Below are positions 31,157 through 42,879 of a DNA stretch of 64,000 bases, piece by piece. The notes under the pieces are model-generated. The model did no database searches. It was not told the origin of the DNA and saw nothing but the letters and a program-made list of their open reading frames with translations. Source of the stretch: Coccinella septempunctata (taxonomy: Eukaryota > Arthropoda > Insecta > Coleoptera > Coccinellidae); NCBI RefSeq assembly GCF_907165205.1, contig NC_058194.1, positions 1,426,824 through 1,490,823 of the forward strand, in the 5' to 3' direction. Every line of letters begins with the position of its first letter. Positions within the stretch are counted from its first letter, which is position 1. Made by a program: the position numbers and the translations under genes.

Positions 31157-32680
31157 ATGGATCAGTCGAACAGGACAAAATTTGTATCCGGAGGTAAAAT
31201 ACCCTCCCATTCGGATCTTCGGGGGAGGGTGCCTGAGCGAGTGAATCATCGAACAAACACCAATGAAAAGCACATAGCTTTTGCAGCATGGAACGTCAGA
31301 ACCTTGCTAGACAACCACAAGGCTGACCGACCAGAGAGGCGTACTGCCCTAATCGATAAAGAACTGCAACGAACATCCATTGCAATAGTTGCCTTAAGCG
31401 AGACACGCTTTTCGGACGAAGGTAGCTTGGTAGAACAAGCGTATACTTTTTTCTGGAAAGGCTTGCCGGAAGGCGAAATCAGACAACATGGCGTTGGCTT
31501 TGCCATTAGAAACCACCTGGCCGCCAAACTTACCGAAAATCCAGTTGGTATCTCAGAACGTTTAATGACCCTACGCTTTCCTGCAGCGAATAACACGTTC
31601 GTGAACATCATTGCAGTATACGCACCCACTTTGAACTCCTCTGACAACTTGAAGGACACTTTCTACGAAACACTCGTTGCTACATTAAGTAAAATCCCAA
31701 AACGGGAACGAATTATTCTCCTTGGAGACTTCAACGCCAGAGTGGGCCGATGTCAAGACTCGGAACTATGGCCGGGAATAATAGGGAAACACGGCACAGA
31801 CAGCATCAATTCGAATGGAGAACGTCTGCTGGCTCTTTGTGCAGAACACAATCTGTGTATAACGAACACCTATTTTATTACGAGACCCAATTCAACGGGG
31901 ACCTGGCGCCACCCGCGCTCGGGGCATTGGCATACCCTCGACTATGTGATCGTGAGAAGAAAAGATCTGAAAGAGGTGTTGGTCACTAAACCCAGAGCAG
32001 ATCTGGAGTGCTGGACTGATCATAGGCTGGTAATCTCGAGAATGAAAATCTCAATGCGCCCAAAATACCAACGCAAGCCAAAGTATCTAAGAGAGCGCCT
32101 TCAAATCTCCAAACTACAAAACCCTTCTACGAAGGAAAGATTCACAGCTGCCGTCAAAGATAGCCTAACACCACCGGATTATAACGACGACATTGAGACT
32201 CATTGGCTTCACTTCAAGTCATCTCTCACCAATACAGCGAAAGAAATACTGGGCACAAAACGCTCCCGAAAATCCCCAGACTGGTTTGCCGATAGCGAAA
32301 CTCATATCGCACCCCTTTTGGACGCAAAACACAAAGCGATGAAAACCGCAATTAACAAGCCTGGCGATGTTGCAGCCCAAAAAAGTTTTATGAACATAAA
32401 ACGCGAAGTCCGTCGAGAAATAAGAAAAATCAAAGATAGCTGGTGGAAAGAAAAAGCAAGGGAAATACAAGCTTACGCCGATAACCATGACTACAGGCGT
32501 TTTTTCGAAGCTATCAAAACTGTTTACGGTCCGAGCAGAAAAGCTAGCTTTCCTATAAGAGATGCTCATGGAGCTATTCTAACTGATGATAGAAAAATTC
32601 TCGAAAGATGGAAGGAGCATTATTCACAGGTCTTGAATCAAAATAACGAATCGGATTTATCCATTTTAGACATCGCTTGA
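31157..32680 (+). pseudogene. RTE-like LINE endonuclease half of ORF2
   Basis: 507 codons with an apurinic-type endonuclease: AAWNVRTLLDN (about 40), VALSETRFS (about 79), GVGFAIRN, IIAVYAPT (about 155), ILLGDFNARVG (about 187), TLDYVIVRR (about 267) and WTDHRLVIS (about 286). A basic linker region (WFADSE, then REIRKIKDSWWKEK) follows. The frame ends at LDIA by a one-base shift near 32677, and RT continues in another frame from there. Otherwise the coding region is intact, so the copy is young. The cut made by this domain primes reverse transcription. Confidence 0.85.
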
Positions 32681-32723
32681 TGACGAAATCTCAACGTCGG
32701 AAATCATAAATGCGATTAAAAAT

Positions 32724-34370
32724 ATGAAAAATGATAAGTCACCTGGTCTAGACGGCCTTCCAGCGGAGATGTTCAAAGCCTTGGATGAAGACATTGTCAA
32801 TAGTCTCCTAACACTATTCCGAAAGATCTGGGAACAGGGAGATGTGCCACAAGACTTCAGAAACGCTTTAGTTATCAACCTCTATAAGAACAAAGGCGAT
32901 ACGTCGAATTGCAACAATTACAGGGGCATATCGTTGCTTAGTGTGGCCGGTAAAATTCTCTCGAAGATCATGGCTAATCGTCTGGTTCCACTCTTAGAAA
33001 AACTATTACCTGAATCCCAGTGCGGCTTTAGACCAAATCGAGGTACGGTGGACCTAATTTTTACACTGCGACAGTTACAAGAGAAGGCCCGTGAACAACA
33101 ATCAAGGATTTATACAGCCTTCATCGATTTAAGTAAGGCATTCGACTCGGTGAATCGGAGAGCGCTGTGGAAAATCATGGAACGTCTTGGAGTACCCGAA
33201 AAATTCTTAGCTGTGTGTAAAAGCCTTCATGCCGACAACACCGCCAGAATACAGCATAATGGCTCTACAACCGACCATTTCCCAACCAACTCCGGAATAA
33301 AACAAGGCTGCGTATTAGCGCCTTTACTGTTCAATATTTTCACCATAGCCGTATCGATAATTGCAGATATGAGTATGCCCGTAAGAGGTGTTGGGATAAG
33401 ATTCAGATTTGACGGAGGCCTGTTTAACCTGAAGCGCCTCAGAGCAAAAACCCGTACCAAGTTTATCACGGAACTTCAATATGCAGACGACTGCTCACTC
33501 ATCGCTAGCAGCTCGGAGGATCTACAGATAATGTTGGACACCTATAAACATATATACGAAGCTTTAGGCCTTAGACTCAATATCGACAAAACCAGAATCC
33601 TGGTTAGTCCGCCAGAAAGCCTTCAAACAGATATCAGCCTGGAGAATGAAACTCTAGAACAGGTCGAGCAGTTCAAATACTTGGGAAGCTTCATAAATAC
33701 TAGGGCTAATTTAGACACGGAAATACAAAACCGTATCAATTCGGCATCACGGGCATTCTGGAAGCTGAAGGACAGAGTGTTCCGAAATCACGACCTCAAT
33801 CTGGAGACCAAGACAGCTGTCTACAAAGCAGTGGTCCTTCCAACGCTTCTTTACGGAAGCGAAAGCTGGACGCCCTACAGGCGACATATTAAACAGCTTG
33901 AACAAACGCAACAACGTCATCTAAGACAGATAATGCACATCAGATGGTTCCACAAAGTTTCGAATGCAGAAGTCTTGCAGCGCGCGAGTTGTACAACAAT
34001 TGAGACTCAAGTAACGAGGGCCCGACTCAGATGGAGTGGTCACATTCTGAGGATGCAAGACACAAGACTTTCCAAAATAGCTCTATACGGCGAATTCACT
34101 GAGGGAGCCCGGAAACCAGGAGGCCAGTATAAGCGGTTTAAGGATACACTACATCAATCCCTAAAATTAGTTAATGCCAATCATAACTGGGAACAACTAG
34201 CGTCAGACAGGTCACAGTGGAGGTCTTTAGTACACAGTTTTAATGGAGAATCGAGAAGGATACAGCGGCGGCCAGATCTGATTGGTGACTATCCATGCCC
34301 TGAGTGTGGAAGGATCTGTAGGTCACGGTTGGGTCTCTTCAGTCACAGGAAGGCACACAGTCGTAACTAG
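32724..34370 (+). pseudogene. RTE-like LINE reverse transcriptase with C-terminal C2H2 finger
   Basis: 548 codons. RT motifs: DKSPGLDGLPAEMFK (start), NNYRGISLLSVAGK (about 74), CGFRPNRGTVD (about 106), AFIDLSKAFDSVNR (about 133), GIKQGCVLAPLLFNIF (about 194), QYADDCSLIAS (about 250) and YLGSFI. Near the end YPCPECGRICRSRLGLFSHR and following H form a C2H2 zinc finger (about 524-545) that may help hold DNA. The ATG at 32724 is internal: the frame is open from about 32680 and belongs to the endonuclease frame upstream, shifted by one base. Confidence 0.88.
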
Positions 34371-34476
34371 CCCTAATTACACGTCTGTTCGCATTTTTTT
34401 TTTTTTTTTTTCTTCTTTTTGTAGATTTATTCCCGGTAACGGGATACAGCAATGAATGAATGAATAACCAGCAATA

Positions 34477-34950
34477 AGGGCATCGGCTTTTTTGTTTTAT
34501 TTGAGGTCATCCTTATGACCTCAGCATCGACGATCCCTTGATCCTTGAGGTCGTCAAGGATCGTCGGGATATCTGCATCCAGCGGTAGGTATCTCACTAC
34601 CGCGTAGATTTTCTTTTCTTCCTCCCGTTGAAGAGTGTAAAACTCCCTATTTATTTTATGAAGGAAGTCCGTCATCCTCCTATGATCATCGGCAGTTTGT
34701 GGGACGATTCTTTTACCGTCCTTTACTGTCGTCGCTCTTTGGTATTTAATACCGTTTCGCATTAACGCGTTGGAAATTGACGTCCATTCGGACGTACCTC
34801 TCAGGGTGACAGGGGGGATTTTTTCTTTCCTCTCCTCCACTGGAGTGTTTTTCTGTTGAGCTGAGGCTGTACCCATCGTCGTGATGGGTGGAATTTTACC
34901 TTTCTTATGTATCTCCGTTGCTTTTTTTGCGGTCTCTTCGTGTCCGGAGT
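34477..34950 (-). pseudogene. Jockey/R1-like LINE ORF1, N-terminal part
   Basis: The frame reads AKKATEIHKKGKIPP, then MGTASAQQKNT, RYLPLDADIPTILDDL and TKKPMPLLLV at the insertion point. The ILDDLKDQG and VRYLP elements resemble the RNA-recognition-like part that precedes zinc knuckles in Jockey-group ORF1. It continues at 30836 beyond the RTE-like element. Its 5' end, at about 34950, is fused to a CR1-like ORF1, so the start of ORF1 is missing. Confidence 0.75.
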
Positions 34951-35622
34951 TATGAATACTCCCGCATATTTATTCTTGATTATCTGAAACCTGCGCAACA
35001 CCATAGGAACCAACTCCGGGGAAGACAAACGCACCTTCATGGGACGGGATCGTACCTGTTTGGTGGGATCGAATTTTCCGAGGCTAATGGGAGTAACAAC
35101 TTGATCAGGAATATTACACTCCTTCAACAGCGACTGCACAAGCGCCACGTCCTCCCTTACCTGTTCCAGCCTGCTGGAGCCGCCCTCAGAGCTGCCATGA
35201 ATTACTACATTATTAGCACGTTTTGTTCTTTCAACAACTTCCGCAATCACCTGCTCACTCGATGGCACCAGCGCAGGCAACTGTGTCACGGAAACATTCA
35301 CCGCACCAGCCTGCTTCAGCTCGCGTATCTCATCCCTCAGCTCATTGATTAATTGAAAGATCTTGGGGATTTGAAGAAGCCCCTGCTCACACTCATCACA
35401 GAGGTACTTTACTCGTCTTTTCGCATTCGACCGTAAGTCAAAGCATTTCAATTCTGCTGCAGTAAGCTCAGAACAAGCGAGATGTACAGGTCTACTACAG
35501 CCATCGCACCTGAAAACCCAATCCACCCCCACTTTAATAGTGACATTACACTTTATACATGCCATAATGGGCATCAAGTTAACCTTAAAATATACTGGTG
35601 AAAAAAGGAAAAACAGGGACAC
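34951..35622 (-). pseudogene. CR1-like LINE ORF1: PHD-like finger and coiled coil, truncated
   Basis: The frame (listed 35622-34801) has a PHD-like finger CIKCNVTIKVG, FRCDGCSRPVHLAC and YLCDEC, then a helical stretch (IFQLINELRDEIRELKQ) and an RNA-binding-like region with VVIHGSSE and PMKVRLSSPE, up to FITPDTKRPQ. This order is typical of ORF1 in CR1-type LINEs. Beyond about 34950 the frame runs into another LINE and is meaningless. The start, MPIMACIKC, is preferred over the upstream ATG because the finger begins there. Confidence 0.75.
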
Positions 35623-36094
35623 CCTTCACAACGGCTGGGCCGCTAGCCGGTGACTAACAGACACACAAGAGGGCCACGGAAAACGCAAAGCAGGAATGGA
35701 TAGGTTACACCAGTATTAAATAAAAAACAAAAATAGAAAGAAAACTTCGCAACTAGATTTGAATAGTAATAATACGATACCAAAAATGAACGTACCCCGT
35801 ATACAAAGAACGAGAAACGCACAGCAGCTGACACAGATATGATGAATAACTGGTAGCTAGGTACCACACGTGTCACCGGAGTCTAGATATTAACGAAACG
35901 AAATAAATATCATGAATTCAACAAAACAAAAGTGGAATAAACAGTGAATTATATTCTGAGTTTAATATCAGGTATATTGTATCGGTACTTGCCACCACTT
36001 CTGTCTCGAAACAAACCATAAATACTAGAATTCACACCATGAAAATCAAATTAAACGGGAGCAATCACTATTACATGTGCATCTCATGAACGTT
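35623..36094. other. No gene recognised; probable 5' region of the CR1-like LINE
   Basis: About 470 bp between the CR1-like ORF1 and the Harbinger gene. I see no coding signature. GC content is higher up to about 35880, then AT-rich sequence follows; this change may mark the LINE's 5' end. Confidence 0.5.
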
Positions 36095-38183
36095 TCACGT
36101 ATAAAATGTACCTATGATGGAACCTACATCTGAAATATCTTCCTGCGTTTCTTCCAAGTTATTCTGTGGATTATTTGCTAATTCCTCCTGTACCTCTGCT
36201 TCCATATTTATCAACGCTTCAGAATTATCCCCTTTCAAGATGCAGATGTTGTGTAATATACAACAGGTGACAGTTAATAAAGGTATAAGCTCTACTCTAG
36301 TTGTCTCAATCAGTTTGAGTCTACGGAATCAACCCTTCAGCAGTGCAAAAGCATTTTCTATTTTTACTCTACACCTACTCAGAGCTACATTGAAATTTTT
36401 TTGCCTTTCTGTGGGATGCCCTTTATTTTTGAAGCCAACTAACAATTTTGTATTTAGTTTGTAAGCTAAATCTTCTATTAGATGGAAATCTTCATAAAAT
36501 ATTATGTTGCCACTTGAAATTTTTCGATAGAGTTCTGATTTTCTGTACAAAGTAAAATCATGAATCGAACCAACTTCACCAGCGTAGACATCAGTAAACA
36601 ATAATTTATGATCACACACACCTTGAAGTAAAATGGAATGAAAGTTTTTTCTATTCATATATGAATTATGATTCTTTTTTGGAGCTTTTATAGGAATGTG
36701 TGAACCGTCTATGCAACCTATAACTCCTAGAATTATAATCACAATCAATAAACAAATATTTATTACTTCATAATTCACTAGGTGACATATAGAAAACTGA
36801 ACACCCTTTTAATGAATTCATTACAACAATTTATATCTTGGGCTTATAGGTAAATAATCGATCAGGCGTTTCATTTCAATGAGGGCTACTGCGTGTGAAA
36901 AGTAACCAAATATTTATACATTCAATTTCTCCAATATTTTGATCTGTGAAATGACAAGTTCCCGTCATCGTAGATAAACAAATCTTGCATTAGTTTGTCT
37001 ATGTTCAGGACCTCACTCTACAAAGGCGCCAACTGGTGAGCATGAAAACGGTAGCCCCCATTGCACAAGTTGGCAACATCGACTGAAACATGCCTTGATA
37101 ATAAAGGACAACAAATACATTATCTTGATGAGACAGACAAAGATGTCTGTCTGGGATTTTTATGGCCGGTTGCAGTTGAGGCTCGCCAGTAAGTACGCGT
37201 CTGTAAACCAACAGCTGTTATTTTATAAATAGCTGATCGGACATTGTTCTTTTTATTTTCTAGTAGGCGCTGTTGAAAAACCGTAAACTTGAAACCAAAC
37301 GATTTAAATTTCAAAACCGCACATTTGAAGAATGATTTTGAATAGTTTCCGCGGTGCATTTGAAAAAATCAGGAATGATATTCATAATTATACAGTTTAA
37401 ACTTGCATATGCAGTGATAACCCAAATCGGGGAGAGTTCTCCTGTCATGTCTTGTCATGTTCTGCGGTCTGCAATTGACCTTGTGGACGTTAATCGATGA
37501 TTAAGCGAAATTAATTCATTAATATACTGGGTGTTCTGTTTTCTCTGTCACATAGTAGATACTTCACCTGGAAATCCTAGGTTGTTGAAATTAAGAGCTA
37601 TATGCATTTGTCTTTTCCTGTTAGGCCATTTTATAATCTCAAAACGAGTGTTTACATCTAAAAGTAGCATACATGTACGATACAGAATAGACCAGCATGT
37701 TGATTTGCTCAGACCGAATCTGTCGGCTACCGATCTGAAATATGGCCATAAAAAGGGATAACGGGAAAGAATTTAAGTACTATAATCTACCTGAAACTTT
37801 CTATATTGCTCAGATACCAAATTGTAACCATCACTTCTTTTTCTAACTAAAGATACCCGAGTATGCCCATTACATATATTGAGTTCAATTATGGTCTGAT
37901 GAATCTTCAAGAGTAGATCTTCAAACGTTGATGGATCCATTCTAAAATGCGTTTGAAACTGATAATCCTTCATATGAGGTACAGTGAATTCGCAGAATTG
38001 ATCAACTTTCTCACATATTTCATTTTCTTCATCTGAACTGTCCTCAAAATAAAGATACTTTGCTACATTAAGGACCGGGACTAAGAATTGTCTATTCATG
38101 TTCATTTTCGAATAAATCGCTTTCAAATTCAAATTTTTCCCACGTTTTTTGTGGTTGCCAGGTCTTGTCATTCGTTCGTTCAA
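36095..38183 (-). pseudogene. Harbinger-type (HARBI1-like) nuclease gene, three exons, decayed
   Basis: Exon 1 38183-37791 (FRMDPSTFEDLL), exon 2 37734-37568 (FRSVADRFGLSKST helix-turn-helix) and exon 3 36726-36095 (GVIGCIDGSHIPI, RKNFHSILLQGVCDH, TDVYAGEVGSIHD, then ENAFALLKG) rebuild a DDE_Tnp_4 nuclease of about 400 residues. Introns 37735-37790 and 36727-37567 have GT-AG ends (GTAGAT..TTTCAG and GTGAAG..TTCTAG), and joining them restores FPGVIGC. Damage: a frameshift near 37840 in exon 1 and a TGA at 36329-36331 in exon 3 (G-stop-FRRLK). The nuclease cuts transposon ends with a Myb-like partner; no partner gene is seen. It could be a Harbinger copy or a once domesticated gene. Confidence 0.8.
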
Positions 38184-38331
38184 AAAAGGGCAATTTGTAC
38201 AGACTCCATAAACACTAGCTGATTTGTGATCAAAATTCTAGTTCGACTCGCTCTGTACCGGAGTTTACAGGCCGAACGTAGTCAACGAAGCACCTTGCGT
38301 CTTTTCCTTTTTGCTTCGATCGTATCAGCCA
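38184..38331 (-). pseudogene. Start of an LTR-element gag, 16 codons
   Basis: From the ATG at 38332 the minus strand reads MADTIEAKRKRRKVLR and then a stop; sequence related to the LTR element ends at about 38270. This start resembles BEL-type gag. The rest of the internal region is missing. Confidence 0.5.
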
Positions 38332-38395
38332 TTTCAAAGGATTCACTCACACTCAGAACTGCAAAGCCCGTAGGTTTGCAAACGTGAAAAACGAA

Positions 38396-38414
38396 CGTCC
38401 CGTCACGGTCGCCA
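38396..38414 (-). promoter_or_regulatory. Primer-binding site next to an interrupted LTR
   Basis: On the minus strand TGGCGACCGTGACGGGACG, a primer-site sequence familiar from insect LTR elements. It lies 5 bp inside the LTR end at 38420. Confidence 0.6.
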
Positions 38415-38679
38415 GAAAATGTTAAAACCCACCGAAGACCAACACACCGTTTGGTTCAGGCTAGGTGGGTTCGTAAAACAAACTCGAATACTTTTTCAGT
38501 TTTTATTTTTCACGAATGCACCAAAAAGAACAGCGGCTTCTTGTTCAGACTCAACAACTCTAACAACTCGCTCTCTTACGACGTTGAACTACTCATAGAC
38601 ATATTAAACACACGAACACGGCGTAGAGAGAGAGGGGGTGCGGCCGAAATAAGATGGAGCTAGTATGGGCAAAACATTC

Positions 38680-40075
38680 GTTTGCACTTTGTATTTATCG
38701 AAATTTTCAGAATTTTCTCATCAATTTTAGATCAACTTTGAATGTCGTATCCTTTTTCTATTATGAAAGTAATAATGGTGTCCTCGTAGAGTGCAATTAA
38801 TGGTACGAAATGAGTTGAAAAAACAGATAAAGTGAAATTTCACAGGTATAGTAACTTCGAATGTATTAATCGATTTATTATATCGTAGTTGAATTATTCA
38901 TTTCAAATCAATAAATGTATGTCAATTCTTTTCTCATCTAGATGAAATAATCTTCTTCTTCTTCTACGTGCGGTGCCCCACCGGGCTGAACTGAGGCCTC
39001 GTGACCCATTGTTCGTCCGCTTGTAGTTGGAGAGACTCACACTCTGTGACATGCTGACAAAAATGCCACAAGTCGACAGAGAGGTGTCCCTCTCACCATA
39101 GGAGCTGTGGGTGTTCTGTTTCCTAGATGTGTCATCCTTAAGTCCTCGAAGTTGATACAGAAGAACAAAATGTGTTCAACCGTTTCCTCCGTGCTCCTGC
39201 ACCAGCGGCACAGGGAACGGCTAGTCAGTCCCATTCTATTTAAGTGTTTGTTAAACAAATGGCCAGTCATTGCTCCAGTCACTAGACTCAGTTGTTTCCT
39301 CTCAAGAGCTAAGAGTTTTTTGACCTCAGGCACAGAGGATGGTCTCTCAATGAGAAGCCTCGACTGTCTGAGACCACTTCTTATGCTCCATCCAGAGGAA
39401 AATTTCCTGTCCAGCCAACTATTAAAGAAGTTCTTGACAGATGTACGACAGATAGGCAGCGCGGGTCCCGGACCTACAAAAGCAGAGATGAAATAATACT
39501 CAAGAAGCACTTGAGATTAGAAGAGAAAATAAATGCCCAAAATGCGAGTTTTTCCATTGGGACAAAATATAAATATGCTTCCTAAAAATTATCCTCCGTT
39601 GAAAAAATTACTTAGAATGCTGATTGTGATGTCTAGTTTTCAACCTTTTGATCAATATTGATCAATGAAATATTTTTTCAGATATTGAATCAACAAGAAA
39701 TCAGAATATTGTGTTGGCTAAAAATGTGCTCAATTGTTTTTGTTCAAATCAATTTATTCACAAACTTTTCATGAACTTATCTGTTGTATTTTCCGAGGAA
39801 TAGTTGCCGAAAGCAAAAATTGTGCTCTTAAGTTCTAATTGGATCATTAAACGCAATCTAAATGATACTAATATTCGTTCAATTTTTTTTATTCTATTAT
39901 AGGTACTTGTTTTTATCTCTAACGGGCGTCAATATACAAATATAGCTCGGAAATTAATACCTAAATTAAAAGAATTATGTTTATAATCAATTATCGAAAT
40001 ATTTCTAAGCAAATTTCATTTCTAATTTTCCCTATATTATAAAAAAAATCGAAATAAATCGTATGCTCTTAGCGC
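38680..40075. other. AT-rich segment of the left arm with one LINE fragment
   Basis: The right arm has no counterpart, so this 1.4-kb block probably entered the left arm later. Apart from the LINE end at 38945-39510 I see no gene; 39511-40075 is AT-rich without recognisable structure. Confidence 0.5.
38945..39510 (-). pseudogene. 5'-truncated LINE 3' end: RNase H tail and zinc motif (R1/Jockey-like)
   Basis: The 157-codon frame shows LLALERKQLSLVTGAMTGH (the end of the RNase H domain) and CRWCRSTEETVEHILFFC (the C-terminal CCHC-type motif), a signature of R1/Jockey-group ORF2 ends. The element finishes on the minus strand in a (GAA)n tail at 38950-38965. Everything upstream of RNase H is missing, as expected from incomplete reverse transcription. 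Confidence 0.75.
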
Positions 40076-40089
40076 TAAGGCGTTCTAAG

Positions 40090-41340
40090 GAACGTGTCCG
40101 TGAAGTTAGCACCCACTTTTTCGAAAATGAAGAAAATTTTTTTTGCATTCGTTAGTAACTCGTAACTATTTGTAACACCAAAATTTTCGTTTGTACCTTA
40201 AAGATACTGGTAGAAAAACACCGCATTCCGCTGGGTGCTAACTTCACGGGCACCCACTGTTCGATTTTTCGCGAATAATAAAATACACTTGGAAAGTCCA
40301 TCGTTAGTAACTATTTGTAACACAAAGATTTTCGTTTGTAACCTAACCTATGATGGGAAAATGACACCTCCAAAACGTGAATTTAGCACCCACATTTTCG
40401 AAAATGAAGATAATTTTTTTTGCATTCGTTTGTAACTCGTTAGTAACTATCTGTAACACAAAAATTTTCGTTTGTAACCTAACCTATGATGGGAAAATGA
40501 CACCCCCAAAATATGAAGTTAGCACCCACGTTTTCGAAAATGACGAAAATTCTGCGGAAAATAAAGTACAGTTGGGAAGTTCATCGTTAGTAACGACTTG
40601 TAACACACAAATTTTTGTTTGTAACCTCACCTATAACGGAAAAATGACACCCTCAAAATGTGGAGTTAGCACCCACAGTTCCGAAAATGAAGATAATTTT
40701 TTTTGCATTCGTTTGTAACTCGTTAGTAACTATTTGTAACACAAAAATTTTCGTTTGTAACCTAACCTATGATGGGATAATGACACCCCCAAAATGTGAA
40801 GTTAGCACCCACATTTTCGAAAATGACGAAAATTTTTTCTGCATTTGTTAGTAAATCGTTAGTAACTATTTGTAACACCAAAATTTTTGTTTGTACCTAA
40901 AAAATACTGGTAGAATAACACCGTATTCCGCTGAGTGCTAACTTCACGGGCACCCACTGTTCGATTTTTCGCGAAAAATAAAGTACAGTTGAGAAGTTCA
41001 AGGTTAGTAACGACTCGGAACACACAAATTTTCGTTTGTAACCTAACCTATGATGGGAAAATGACAACTCCAAAATGCGAAGTTAACACCCACTTTTTCG
41101 AAAATTAAGAAAATTCGTTCTGGATTCGTTCGTAACTCGTTAGTAACTATTTGTAACACAAAAATTTCCGTTTTTACCTCAAAGATACTGCTAGAAAGCA
41201 CCGCATTTCTCTGGGTGCTAACTTCAAGGCCATCCACTGTTCGATTTTTCACGAAAAATAAAGTACAGTTGAAGAGTTCATCGTAAGTTACTATTAATTT
41301 TTTTGCATTCGTTTGTAACTCGTTAGTACCCTCTTACTAA
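40090..41340 (+). repeat. Left tandem array of the fold-back element
   Basis: Units of roughly 136 and 147 bp repeat with the phrase TTAGCACCCAC (for example at 40384, 40520, 40667, 40803). Most units hold the palindrome CATTTTCGAAAATG and the phrase GTTTGTAACCTAACCTATGA. At least three unit types alternate, one carrying TTTTTCGCGAAAAAT. The short frames found here are by-products. Confidence 0.88.
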
Positions 41341-41879
41341 ATGTTCGACTCACATAATTTTTCATTAGTGAACTACTCTTCAATTGACAACACCCCTAAA
41401 GTGTAAAATTAGCATATACACATTTTGGAGAATTCTGAATTAGTGTATTGCTTCCGTAAAATGAGTACTTCTTCTGTAACTACATATTTGTGACACAAAT
41501 TTCTGTTTCTTTTAAGTATTTTTGTCATGGAAATTTTCGTCTGGGGCCCAATGTTTGTGTTCGAAGTAACTTTGTATTTTTATCCATACCCACATATCTC
41601 ACATCCAATTCATATTGATTTTTATCCGTAATTTCACCGAGCAGTCTTAGAATTGTCAGGTAGGAGGAGAAATGAAATAAACGTTTTTATACCCAAGCCT
41701 TTCACTGTCTCATCAATTTTAGGTTTTTTGAATATAAATTGAATAATATTTTGAGAGAAAGTATATTTTCAAAATAAATTTACATGGTAAAATATAAAAT
41801 TTTTCAAATACTATACAATAGTAGGTGGACGTCCAGTACCACTGTTTTTGGTACAATTTTCATTTTTTTGGACATATCA
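41341..41879. other. Fold-back core, left part; no gene recognised
   Basis: AT-rich, non-repetitive 540 bp. It may be the 3' untranslated region of the protease-like fragment that follows on the minus strand. Confidence 0.4.
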
Positions 41880-42480
41880 TTGTATAACCCCATCATTTCT
41901 CCGACATATAGCAATGTAGTGTCCCAAGCTCGTCTTAGTATGTGATTTCTGGTAACATACCAAACCCCATACTATGAACTGATGTTCAGGAAAATTCAAA
42001 TTCAAAGGCAAATTTTCCAACTTTACATTTTCGGCTTCACTCGTATCAATGAAAATATGAGTGCTGAATTCATTGTCCACTAATGTTGCCTCAGAACACA
42101 TTCTGCAATTAAACTGTCCTTGCAGTGATTCCAGAAGAGTGTTTTCGAGGTTTTTAGGCTCAGTCAGCTGAATGGTTTCATACATTCGTGTGAACGTTTC
42201 TTCGTGAGAGCATTCCATGCACTTACGCTTTTCTATCACACTATATAATCCTTGTCCCATTTTTTGTAGAGCAGATTTGATATTATCTTGGCAGTCCACT
42301 TTAACGATTTGGTGGTTTATCGTCAGCTTTTGTTGTTCGAAGAGTTCACTGAGGAACACAGCTCTTTCCTGATAAAATTGGCTGCCCGATCCTTTGGTAG
42401 CTAATGTACTGAGTAGGTTGAATATTTTAAGATCTTCCTTTTTTTCATTAATTTCTCGTTGGAAAGCCCTACCCAGGCAA
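41880..42480 (-). pseudogene. Ubiquitin-specific-protease-like fragment (finger and His box)
   Basis: The frame (ORF 42359-41877, open upstream to about 42470) has the USP order: CMECSHEETFTRMYETIQL (first zinc-finger CxxC), FNCRMCSEATLVDNEF (second CxxC), a hydrophobic strand pair (LPLNLNFPEHQFIVWGLVCY), then the C-terminal GHYIAICRR with the catalytic-type His, and, after a frameshift near 41881, YNDMS. The N-terminal half with the catalytic Cys box is not seen. USPs remove ubiquitin from proteins. This piece lies in the core of a fold-back element, so it may be a captured gene exon or part of an unknown transposon protein. The USP assignment rests on motif order only. Confidence 0.6.
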
Positions 42481-42693
42481 CACAGACTTCTCCGCGAGAT
42501 CTCTGGGAGGTTATAATGAGGATCTTATGCGAACTCCTATTGCGAAGTCTCGACGATCGCTATGTGCCTTAACTAAGCGACATTCTCACTGGTGTACGCA
42601 GGAGAAATCTCAGAGACCTCAGATTGCTTTTTCCTGGTTTCATCTTATTGCGAGTACCAGAAGATGTCTCGAACTTAACATCAATGAGCATTT

Positions 42694-42865
42694 CTTATTG
42701 CGACTTTCTGAAGTTATCCCGAATATAACCAGAACAATAAATTCTCAATGTGAGTTTCTAAAGTTATCGCGTACGTGACATGAATGAGAAATTCCCAATG
42801 CGAGTTCCTCAAGTTATCCGAAACGTTGCCTGAATGAGATATTCTTATTTCGTGTTCTTGAGATT
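42694..42865 (+). repeat. Four degenerate 50-bp tandem repeats
   Basis: TTCTTATTGCGA, TTCTCAATGTGAG, TTCCCAATGCGAG and TTCTTATTTCGTG recur at 42694, 42742, 42792 and 42842, each of the first three followed by a variant of TTCCTCAAGTTATC. Weaker related units seem to extend left to about 42500. Confidence 0.7.
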
Positions 42866-42879
42866 TTCTTAAAAATGTG

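Larger units (their letters stand above)
30837..34464 (+). mobile_element. RTE-like LINE with C-terminal zinc finger, 12-bp target duplication
   Basis: TAACCAGCAATA lies on both sides (30825-30836 and 34465-34476) and the interrupted ORF1 reads on across the junction. The 3' end carries a poly-T/C stretch and a (TGAA)n tail (34453-34464), as in RTE-group LINEs. A 320-bp 5' leader precedes the coding part. Confidence 0.88.

Noticed and set aside
34801..34950. C-terminal 50 residues of the CR1-like ORF1 frame
   Set aside because: They are read from the other LINE in a shifted frame; the real ORF1 similarity ends near FITPDTKRP.
36727..37567. Possible separate gene in the 841-bp Harbinger intron
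   Set aside because: Short frames only (for example 37005-37211), no motif, and the splice joins around it restore the Harbinger frame exactly.
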